The position numbers were made by a program, and so were the translations under genes. 64,000 nt of DNA from RPQJ01 sp963846885 (lineage in GTDB: Bacteria > Pseudomonadota > Gammaproteobacteria > Steroidobacterales > Steroidobacteraceae). Within the stretch, counting starts at the first letter, position 1; every line of letters begins with the position of its first letter. A model generated the notes under the pieces. It was not told where the DNA came from. It did not search any database and worked only from the letters and a program-made list of their open reading frames with translations. The stretch covers positions 1 through 64,000 of the forward strand of contig CAWJXS010000023.1 in the NCBI GenBank assembly GCA_963846885.1, written 5' to 3'. Shown in pieces: positions 8,336 to 16,270 of this stretch.

Positions 8336-9010
8336 GTGATTACGGCTGAACAATTTGAAAGGGTTGCTGGGCAGTTCGATTTTCTCCAGCGTGCCGACGC
8401 CACTGCGGCCAGGGAATTCAAGCAGGCCGTCGCCTTTGCACACCTGCCGTCTGGGAAGCGACTGTTCTCGGAAGGGGACGGTGCGCAGGCGCTCGCGCTC
8501 GTCGTTTCCGGCACGGTTCGCGTCTTCAAGACAGGTCGTACGGGCCGCGAGATCACGCTGTATCGCATCGGCCCCGGCGAGACCTGCATCCTGAGCGTCA
8601 ATGCCATCGTCACGCAGCAGCCGCTGCCCGCGGCGGCCACCGTCGAGGACGAAGTACAGGCCGTCACGATTGCAGCCCCCGTGTTGCGTGACTGGGTGCA
8701 TCGGCACGAGCTGTGGCGCCAGTTCGTCTTCGAACTGATTTCGCAGCGCCTGATGAAGGTGCTGACGCTGGTGGACGACGTCGTGTTCAGCCGCATGGAT
8801 ACGCGCATCGCCACGCTCCTGCTGGCCCGCAGTCGCGTGCAGAACCCGCTGCGCATCACGCACCAGGAAATCGCTGCCGAACTCGGCACCTCACGCGAGG
8901 TGATCAGCCGGATCCTCGAAGACCTGGCCGGCGCCGGCATGGTCCGCTCGACCCGCGGCAAGATCGAGATCCTGGACGCCGCGCCGCTCGAGATTCTGGC
9001 AAATCCCTGA
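8336..9010 (+). CDS. Crp/Fnr-family transcription regulator
   Basis: A 224-residue regulator. I start it at GTG 8336 (VITAEQFERV), which fits the family N-terminus; no strong ribosome site is visible. Residues 20-120 form the cyclic-nucleotide-binding-like beta roll (FSEGDGAQALALVVSGTVRV, GPGETCILSV). Residues about 125-150 are the dimer helix, and 170-215 the winged helix (ITHQEIAAELGTSREVISRI). There is no N-terminal cysteine cluster, so an FNR-type Fe-S sensor is unlikely. The recognition helix has Arg, Glu and Arg where E. coli CRP has R180, E181 and R185. Palindromes follow the gene directly. Confidence 0.85.
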   Translation: MITAEQFERVAGQFDFLQRADATAAREFKQAVAFAHLPSGKRLFSEGDGAQALALVVSGTVRVFKTGRTGREITLYRIGPGETCILSVNAIVTQQPLPAAATVEDEVQAVTIAAPVLRDWVHRHELWRQFVFELISQRLMKVLTLVDDVVFSRMDTRIATLLLARSRVQNPLRITHQEIAAELGTSREVISRILEDLAGAGMVRSTRGKIEILDAAPLEILANP

Positions 9011-9016
9011 TGGGCG

Positions 9017-9053
9017 CGTGAGGCACGTCACGGGACATCAGTGACTTAGTCAC
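9017..9053 (+). promoter_or_regulatory. CRP-type palindromes between regulator and HAF gene
   Basis: CGTGA, six bases, TCACG (9017-9032) matches the CRP consensus TGTGA-N6-TCACA except at the outermost base of each arm. A second exact palindrome, GTGAC-TTA-GTCAC, follows at 9041-9053. Both lie just downstream of the Crp/Fnr gene and 85-120 bp upstream of the HAF-protein start. They are plausible sites for the neighbouring regulator; no -10/-35 pair can be assigned with confidence. Confidence 0.45.
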
Positions 9054-9137
9054 CGACAACCGCCAGCGCTTTCCTGAGAATGGTTCCTGTGCCGGAACCA
9101 CGATCCGGCGTCCGGCTCGTGCCAGGAAGGAATCGTC

Positions 9138-10795
9138 ATGCGCGCATTCAGGTTCGTTCGGTTGCTTGCGGTCGCCTTGCTGGCCTCGGCCCCCTGGTCG
9201 GTGCCGGCTGTGGGCGCGGTCGACGCTCCACCCAGTTACCAGCTGCAATTCCTCGGCGCTGGCTCGCCAGTGGCCGTGAACAACAGCAACGTCGTGGTCG
9301 GCTCGCGCATCGTGGGCAGCTATCACCAGCCGTTGGTGAGCGTAGGCGGCGCGCCCTGGACGTCGCTGCCCGTGCCGGCTGGGGCGATGAGCGTGTTTCC
9401 CACCGACATCAACGACAGCGGCGTCATCGTCGGCGTGTCGTACAGCCCGCAGTGGGTCGCCTCGGCCGTGCGCTGGAAGAATTCCGGTTCCGGCTACGTG
9501 GTCGAGTTGCTGCCACGCCTGCCGGGGGATACGGCTTCGTATGCCACCAACATCAACAACCTGGGGCAGATCGTGGGCGCGCGCAATGCGCTGGGATACG
9601 TGCCGACCGGCACGGGCTGGCTCTACAGCGAAGCCGGCGGGCTCGTGGACATCTTTGCGGCTACGGCTGGGTGGTGGCCCCCAGTGCGCTCAACGACAAC
9701 GGCCTGGTCATCGGCGGTGCCGAGCGGCTCGACTTGAGCACCGGCCTGGTCGAATGGATCGGCGACGGCCCAACCAACTACAACGCCATCGGCGGCGTGG
9801 CGATCAACAATGACGGCATGATCGCAGGCGCGGCGTCGCTGCGTTCGACCTCGCTCAACATCGTGTCGGTGTTCCGCTACGAGGGTGCGGCGGGATGGCG
9901 CTTCATCGCCGGCTCGAGCAAGTACACGGTCGCCTCCAGCATCAACTCGCTGGGTGACGTGGGCTACGGCGAGCTGGGCGCGGGCCTGTATCTCGACGGG
10001 CTGGGGGCGTATGCCGTGAATGACCTGCTGTCGTCCGCGACGATCCAGTCGGGCTGGGCCGTCACTGGCAGCGGCGTCAAGGTCAACGATCAGCGCGTGC
10101 TGGCCACCCTGGGCCGCAATTCGATCACGGGTGAATCAGGTGGCGTGCTGCTGACGCCCATCGGCATACAGCAGGCGCCGACTGCGCCCGCAAATCTTGC
10201 CGGTGTCGCGCATCCGTCCACGGCAACGGAGCCGTACAACTCGATCAACCTGACGTGGGAGAACACGAGCCTGTTGACGCGCGGCTATGAGCTGCAACGC
10301 AGCGTGGCCGCAGCCAATGCGTGGACGAGTCTCGCATTGGTGCCGCCGGGCACGGCCACCAACCACACCGACACGACGGTGGGCGCCGGCGTCACCTACG
10401 ACTATCGCGTGCGTGCGACCGGGATCGGTGGCGCCAGCCCATGGTCGGCGATCGCCACCGTGACGGCCCCCACGCCGACGCCGGTCAAGTCGCTGCATGT
10501 CGCGAGCATCGTGTTGAGCGCAAAGGCTTCCGGTTCGAAGGTGACGGTTACCGGTGATGTGACGGTGCGTGACGGCAGCGGGGCGGCAGTTCCCAGTGCC
10601 AACGTTGCAGTTCGATGGACGCTGCCGGGCGGCGCTACCAAGGTTGCAACGGTGCTGACCGGTTCCACGGGCCACGCGGTGGTCAAGGTGTCCGCTGGGC
10701 GCGGCACGTACACGCTGCTCGTCACTGGCGTCAGCAAGACCGGGTACGTGTTCGATGCCGCGGGTAGCGTGCTGTCGAAGAGCATCACCCGATGA
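9138..10795 (+). pseudogene. Secreted HAF-repeat / fibronectin III protein, one frameshift
   Basis: About 552 codons with a strong ribosome site (AGGAAGG, 9124-9130) and a signal peptide (residues 1-30, ending GAVDA). Residues 35-400 carry repeated HAF-type units (DINDSGVIVGVS, NINNLGQIVGA, ALNDNGLVIGG, INNDGMIAGA), which probably form a beta-propeller-like or extended surface. An FN3 domain follows (TAPANLAGV to SAIATVT), then a C-terminal Ig-like domain. A single base is missing near 9658: up to IFAA one frame is used, from GYGWVVAPSALN onward another. Both sides are intact, so this may be a sequence error. Role: extracellular, unknown. Confidence 0.7.
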
Positions 10796-10814
10796 GGTAG
10801 CACGGACGGCTCTT

Positions 10815-10895
10815 GCGGCGAGTCTGGCCTCAAGCGACAAGCGCTACGTGGACGGGCACCACGTCAAGCACTGGGCCGATGGCGGCGAGACCTGA
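10815..10895 (+). pseudogene. Fragment of an HNH endonuclease C-terminal domain
   Basis: In one plus frame the sequence reads DKRYVDGHHVKHWADGGET before a stop at 10893. This is the HNH core of DUF222-HNH (13E12-type) endonucleases, in which the His-His pair and WADGGET are diagnostic. The cysteines expected just upstream are decayed and the downstream CxxHH part is unreadable. It lies on the same strand as the DUF222 fragment at 8.1 kb, 2.6 kb away. Confidence 0.6.
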
Positions 10896-10988
10896 ACCTG
10901 CGCGCTGCAACTCGCCCAATGGGTTGTGCGTAAAGGCAAGCCGTCAGTGCATCGTTAAAAGGCGTCATCCGGCAAGGGTGGATGCGGT

Positions 10989-11599
10989 GCGCTCAAGGGA
11001 ACGATTGCCGAATGGAATGACGAGCGCGGTTTTGGCTTCATCAAGCCGGCCGAAGGCGGCGAGCGGGTCTTCTGTCACATCAATGCATTTCAGGAGCGAT
11101 CGCGGCGGCGTCGCTCAACGTGATAGTCACCTACGAGCACGGGCGTGACGAGCGAGGGCGTCTGCAAGCGCGCCAGGTCCGCTACGGGTCTACGTCCGCC
11201 GCGAACGCGAGAGTCGGGACCTGCTGCGGCGTCGCCGCCGCGGCTGGCGACAGCGATTGTCGGTATTCCGCTTTTATCGCTATCCTGGTGACTGTGGTCA
11301 TGGGTGGGGCGCTGGTGGGTGATCGGATGGTACGTCGTCTTGAGCGTAGTGACGTTTGTCGCCTATGGCTGGGACAAGGTCTCGGCGCAAGGCGGCCATG
11401 GCGGACGCAGGAGAAGACGCTGCATACGCTGGAATGCTGGGCGGTGGCCGGTGGCTGGCTTGCACTGCCTTTGTGGCGCCACAAGTCGCGCAAGGAATCC
11501 TTCAAGGCAGAGTTCCAGGTTGCTGCGGCGATCAACGTCGGTTGCCTGATCGTGTTGGTCATTTTCGGCGAGGAATTGCTGGGTCTTTTGCGCCCATAA
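10989..11599 (+). pseudogene. Cold-shock domain - DUF1294 membrane protein, frameshifted
   Basis: Pieces in several frames add up to one known architecture. GTIAEWNDERGFGFIKPAEG and VFCHINAF (10998-11090) are a cold-shock RNA/DNA-binding fold. After a shift near 11115, VIVTYEHGRDERGRLQARQV completes it. Then come GWYVVLSVVTFVAYGWDK (about 11327-11385, a TM segment) and, after another shift near 11400, TQEKTLHTLE...WLALPLWRHKSRKESF and a last TM segment, which is DUF1294. No in-frame start codon is evident before the cold-shock part. At least three indels are needed. Confidence 0.6.
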
Positions 11600-11604
11600 G
11601 GCCC

Positions 11605-11651
11605 TTGCCGCGGTGGCTGTGCTCCGTATAATGACCATAAATAGTGGTCAT
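11605..11651 (+). promoter_or_regulatory. Promoter and operator of the second Phd/PIN locus
   Basis: TTGCCG (11605-11610), 16 bp, then a perfect TATAAT (11627-11632). A palindrome with 7-bp arms ATGACCA/TGGTCAT (11631-11637 and 11645-11651) starts on the -10 and covers the likely transcription start, as expected for autoregulation by the antitoxin encoded immediately downstream. Confidence 0.6.
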
Positions 11652-11652
11652 A

Positions 11653-11959
11653 ATGAGTATGCTCATGAGTATCCCGGCGGCGGTGTTCAAGGCTGAATGC
11701 CTGAAGCTGATGGACGAGGTGGCGCGCACGGGCCAGGCGGTCGTCATCACGAAACACGGCAAGCCGGTGGCGGAGCTGGCGCCGGTGGCGCCGGAGCCGA
11801 AGTCTCGGTTCGGTTACATGAGGAACACCGTGACGATCAAGCACGACATCGTCGCGCCGATCGAAGATTCGTGGAACGCCGTGTCGGGCGTGGAGGATCG
11901 CATCTACACCGGTGCAGGAAAGAAGCCGCGATCACGCCGCGCCGCTCGCGAAGAAATGA
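11653..11959 (+). CDS. Phd/YefM-family antitoxin, reading into its toxin
   Basis: The N-terminal 75 residues (SIPAAVFKAECLKLMDEV, VVITKHGKPVAELAPV, FGYMRNTVTIKHDIVAPI) are a clear Phd antitoxin. The start is one of three close in-frame ATGs (11653, 11659, 11665). As written, the frame has no stop and continues into the toxin. A +1 shift somewhere in 11900-11950 would instead end at TGA 11957-11959, overlapping the toxin ATG by ATGA, the arrangement used by the other modules here. The natural product is therefore probably about 101 residues. Confidence 0.65.
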
Positions 11960-12372
11960 GCGCGCTGCTGCTCGATACGCACGTCTGGCTGTGGTACGCG
12001 GAAGGCGTAAGCGAGCGACTGGGTGAGGCGAGCATGAGGAAGCTCGACGAAGCTCGCGCGGGCGAGGGTCTGGTCGTATCTGCGATCTCGGTTTGGGAGA
12101 TCGGCATGCACGCAGCCCGGGGACGGATTCAGCTCGCCGTGCCATTGCGGGACTGGGTCGAGCGAGCCCTCGGTGTGCCTGGAATCCGCCTCACGCCGTT
12201 GGATGCGGGAGTGGCTGCCGAAAGCACGCTGCTGCCCGGTGAACCGCTGGGAGATCCGGCCGACCGTTTCCTGATGGCACCGCGCGAGTTCACGGTCTCG
12301 TGCTCGCGACACGAGACGAGCGCATCCTGTGAATACGCAAAGTCGGGGTTCCTGCGCGTCCTAAGGATGTAG
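11956..12372 (+). pseudogene. PIN-domain toxin with compensating frameshifts
   Basis: From ATG 11956 the frame gives SALLLDTHVWLWYAEGVSER (first catalytic Asp at residue 7), VSAISVWEIGMHAARGRI and LLPGEPLGDPADRFLMA, the typical VapC-like PIN toxin partnered with this antitoxin type. Between about 12290 and 12330 the reading frame changes: the expected LVLATRDERIL is present but two bases out of frame, and EYAKSGFLRVLRM returns to the original frame. The open frame therefore survives while the last acidic motif (RDER) is lost. Either two compensating indels or two sequence errors. Confidence 0.6.
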
Positions 12373-12421
12373 AACCGTCTGGCGCATGGTAGTTTGCGAC
12401 GGGCACCAACCAGGACAGGGC

Positions 12422-13192
12422 ATGCTCCTCCGTCGCGTCATCGAGCACGTCAAGGCACAGCAGTGGACTGCCGTCGCAATCGACTTCGTCATCGTCGTTG
12501 CGGGCATTCTGATCGCTTTCCAGATCACCGAATGGAACGAGGCCCGGCGGGACGGCGTCCGCGAGCGCGACTACCTCGTGCGGATCGCTGCGGAACTCGA
12601 CCGCAGCATCGAATCGATCGGCAAGAGCATCAGTCGCTCGCACGAGCGCCAGGATTACGGACGGTTTCTGCTACGGTCAGTGAGCGATCCGGAGGTCGTG
12701 CGGGCGGATCCGGGCCGGTTTGTGAAGGCCGTCGCGCACGCGGGATTTACCCTGTCACCTGCGATACGCGGCCATACGTTCGACGAAATCAAGGCGTCCG
12801 GCGACCTGGGCATGTTCCGCGACAAGGCGCTCGTGTTCGATCTCAGCGAGTTCTACACCGACGTGCTCGTGCGTGATCAGTGGCATTTCCTGAGGTCGAT
12901 GTTGCAGGCCGAATACACGAAGCGTGCGGCAGGAATCCTGCTCTACGAGCAGATGACGCTGGTCGAGAATGCGGAGGACATTCCGCACGTGCCGGTCGCC
13001 GACGCACTGGCCGCGAGGGAAAGGATGCTGCAACGGCCGGATTTCATCGAGTGGCTGCCGACCGCGGCGAACCGCGTCGACGACACCATGACGTATGAAG
13101 CGTGGCTCAAGTCCGCGACCACTTTGCGCGACAGGATCCGGTCGATACCCGGAGTGGGCGAGCCTCGGGCCGCCGGCGGGGCTGCCCCATGA
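12422..13192 (+). CDS. Membrane-anchored protein, DUF6090-like, paralogue 1
   Basis: A 256-residue protein starting at ATG 12422. A basic amphipathic start (LLRRVIEHVKAQQW) leads into one membrane segment (residues 17-38, VAIDFVIVVAGILIAFQI) followed by TEWNEAR and a long soluble helical domain. This is the pattern of DUF6090-type proteins; function is unknown. It is tandem with a paralogue (ATGA overlap) sharing a 35-nt identical stretch over the membrane segment, and with an SDR gene, so three genes form one operon. The strongest constraint appears to be on the membrane anchor. Confidence 0.65.
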   Translation: MLLRRVIEHVKAQQWTAVAIDFVIVVAGILIAFQITEWNEARRDGVRERDYLVRIAAELDRSIESIGKSISRSHERQDYGRFLLRSVSDPEVVRADPGRFVKAVAHAGFTLSPAIRGHTFDEIKASGDLGMFRDKALVFDLSEFYTDVLVRDQWHFLRSMLQAEYTKRAAGILLYEQMTLVENAEDIPHVPVADALAARERMLQRPDFIEWLPTAANRVDDTMTYEAWLKSATTLRDRIRSIPGVGEPRAAGGAAP

Positions 13193-13962
13193 TTTTCCGT
13201 CGCGTAGCCCGGCACGTGAAGGCACAGAACTGGACTGCCGTCGCAATCGACTTCGTCATCGTCGTCGCCGGCGTGTTCGTGGGTTTGCAGGTGCAGGAGT
13301 GGAACTCGGCTCGCGGCCAGCGGGCCGCCGAGATCGGCCACCTGCAAGCCATGGAGGAAGACGTCGCTTATTCGATCGGCAGTCTCGAGCGCATGATCGA
13401 ACTGATGCAGCGCCAGCAGGCTGCGCGCAAGGAGTTGTACGAATTCAGCACGGACCCGGCGGCGACCCTGGCTCCGGACGAGCGCGACCGCCTCGTCGCA
13501 ACTGCGCTCTTCTACCTGCCGCGATTCAGTGTCCGGCAGGTGACGTACGAAGCCCTGAAGAGTTCCGGCCAACTCGGCGCCATCGGCAGTTCGGCGCTCG
13601 TCTCCAGGCTGCAGTCGCTCAGCTCGCAAGTCGGCACTGCACTCGAATTGCAGGCTGACGAAACCCAGGTCACTTACCTGTTCTCCGATCCCATGCTGGT
13701 CAGTCACCTGGACATGGCCGGCGTTTTCCGGCAACCGAGTCTCGAGGGAGGTGAGGTGCCGCTCCCGTGGCTGAAAGGCGACCGCAAGGGGTCGCCGACT
13801 CCGGCGACCATGAAAACCCTGCCTTTCAGCAACGCTGTGCTCTATCGGTACTTTTTTACTGACGCACGCATCATGAGCGTGCAGCAGATTCTCGAGCAGC
13901 ACCGCCAGATCGCCAAGCTCATCGACGAGCGGCAGTCGGCGCTAGGAATTCACGCGACATGA
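13189..13962 (+). CDS. Membrane-anchored protein, DUF6090-like, paralogue 2
   Basis: A 257-residue paralogue of the preceding gene. Both begin with RRV...HVKAQ-WTAVAIDFVIVVAG, then WN-AR, and differ widely in the C-terminal domain. ATG 13189 overlaps the upstream stop (ATGA) and its own stop overlaps the SDR start (ATGA). One membrane helix at residues 17-38 and a helical soluble domain of about 210 residues. Tandem duplication followed by divergence of the soluble part suggests hetero-oligomerisation or sensing, but no function is known. Confidence 0.65.
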   Translation: MIFRRVARHVKAQNWTAVAIDFVIVVAGVFVGLQVQEWNSARGQRAAEIGHLQAMEEDVAYSIGSLERMIELMQRQQAARKELYEFSTDPAATLAPDERDRLVATALFYLPRFSVRQVTYEALKSSGQLGAIGSSALVSRLQSLSSQVGTALELQADETQVTYLFSDPMLVSHLDMAGVFRQPSLEGGEVPLPWLKGDRKGSPTPATMKTLPFSNAVLYRYFFTDARIMSVQQILEQHRQIAKLIDERQSALGIHAT

Positions 13963-14816
13963 CAACCATGCAAAAGACCATTCTCATCACCGGCTGCTCC
14001 AGCGGCATCGGCGCCGCGCTCGCGGGTGAGTTCGCCAGGCGCGGGCATAGCGTCTATGCCACGGCCCGGCGGGTTGAATCGCTGGCTGCGCTCGAGGCGA
14101 TCAATGGCATCCGCGGCCTCCCGCTCGACGTCAACGACGATGACTCCATCGCGCGGGTGATCGAGGTCTTGACGAGCGAAGCAGGGCAGCTCGACATGCT
14201 CATCAACAACGCGGGCTTTTCCCAGGTCGGGGCCGTCGTCGATCTCACGCGCGAAGACCTGCGGCGTCAGTACGAGACCAACGTCATCGCACCCGTGGCG
14301 GTGACCGCGCAGGCGATGCCGCTGTTGCGTGCGGCGGTCACGCGCAATCGCGGCGCCGTCGTCGCCAACGTCGGCAGCATCGTCGGATTGTTCACGACGC
14401 CGTTCGCTGCGGCCTACTGCTCGAGCAAGGCCGCGGTGCACTCGCTCACCGATGCCCTGCGCATGGAACTTGCGCCTTTCGGCATTCAAGTCGTCTCGAT
14501 CCAGCCGGGCGGCGTGCGCTCCAGCTTCGGCCAGCACGCAGAGGCGGCGATTCGCCTGCCTGGGAATTCGATGTACCAGCCGGTGGAAAGCGGCATCCGC
14601 GCGCGTGCGCAGGCGGGGCAGCAGGGCGCCACGGCGGCTGAAGAGTTCGTCGTGCCGGTCGTCGAGGCACTGTTGCAGACGACGCCACCGCGTGTGATCC
14701 GCGGCGGCGCCAACAGCGTGCGATTGCCGCTGCTCAAGAAGCTGCTGCCGGAGTCGATGTTCGACGCCAAGCTGTCGAAGCTGTTCGGCCTCGAGGCGCT
14801 GAAGAAGCGCGGCTGA
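13959..14816 (+). CDS. Short-chain dehydrogenase/reductase
   Basis: A 285-residue classical SDR. TGCSSGIGAA (residues 11-20) is the NAD(P)-binding glycine motif, NNAG follows strand 4, and YCSSK carries the catalytic Tyr and Lys; the Ser of the tetrad lies in NVGSIVG. The C-terminal extension (RVIRGGANSVRLPLLKKLLP) resembles oxidoreductases acting on hydrophobic substrates. Third gene of the operon with the two membrane paralogues. Substrate unknown. Confidence 0.85.
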   Translation: MTTMQKTILITGCSSGIGAALAGEFARRGHSVYATARRVESLAALEAINGIRGLPLDVNDDDSIARVIEVLTSEAGQLDMLINNAGFSQVGAVVDLTREDLRRQYETNVIAPVAVTAQAMPLLRAAVTRNRGAVVANVGSIVGLFTTPFAAAYCSSKAAVHSLTDALRMELAPFGIQVVSIQPGGVRSSFGQHAEAAIRLPGNSMYQPVESGIRARAQAGQQGATAAEEFVVPVVEALLQTTPPRVIRGGANSVRLPLLKKLLPESMFDAKLSKLFGLEALKKRG

Positions 14817-14837
14817 ACCTGCGCTGCTGACCTACTG

Positions 14838-15239
14838 ATGATCTACCGGCTGCTCGCTGACCTCGTCCTGATCCTGCACGCCGGGTTCGTCGTCTTCGTG
14901 ATGCTGGGGGCGTTCCTCGTGTTGCGCTGGCCGCGTGTCGCCTGGGTCCATGTGCCCGTGGTGCTGTGGGGTGCGGGTATCGAGTTCGTCGGTTGGCCCT
15001 GTCCCCTGACGCCGCTCGAGAACTACCTGCGGCGGCTGGGCGGCGAATTCGGCTACCAGGGCGGCTTCATCGACCACTACGTCATGTCGATGCTGTATCC
15101 GGACGGCTTGACGCGCCAGCTGCAATTCGTGCTCGGCGCGTTGGTCTTGCTGGTCAATGTCACGGTGTATGCGTGGGTGCTGCGCCGTCGGCGGTCTGCC
15201 CGTCATGGCGACACGACCCCGCGCACTCGGGCAAGATGA
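14838..15239 (+). CDS. DUF2784 integral membrane protein
   Basis: A 133-residue protein with three to four hydrophobic segments (residues 4-28, 33-52, 95-118) and the DUF2784 features HAGFVVFVMLGAFLVLRW and GWPCPLTPLENYLR...YQGGFIDHYV. Function unknown. It lies 21 bp after the SDR gene and its stop is 4 bp before the start of the luciferase-like oxidoreductase, so it may be cotranscribed with both. Confidence 0.8.
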   Translation: MIYRLLADLVLILHAGFVVFVMLGAFLVLRWPRVAWVHVPVVLWGAGIEFVGWPCPLTPLENYLRRLGGEFGYQGGFIDHYVMSMLYPDGLTRQLQFVLGALVLLVNVTVYAWVLRRRRSARHGDTTPRTRAR

Positions 15240-15243
15240 CCGG

Positions 15244-16234
<991 letters not shown>

Positions 16235-16270
16235 GCCCTGACCGGGCGACGATCAGGGCCGCGTTTTAAC

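Noticed and set aside
8000..11650. Integrated phage or insertion sequence
   Set aside because: Apart from the DUF222-HNH remnants there is no transposase, integrase, terminal inverted repeat or tRNA attachment site.
11653..12372. A genuine natural antitoxin-toxin fusion protein
   Set aside because: Normal partners overlap by ATGA in another frame just one base away, and further shifts occur within the toxin, so indels explain it better; kept only as a point to verify.
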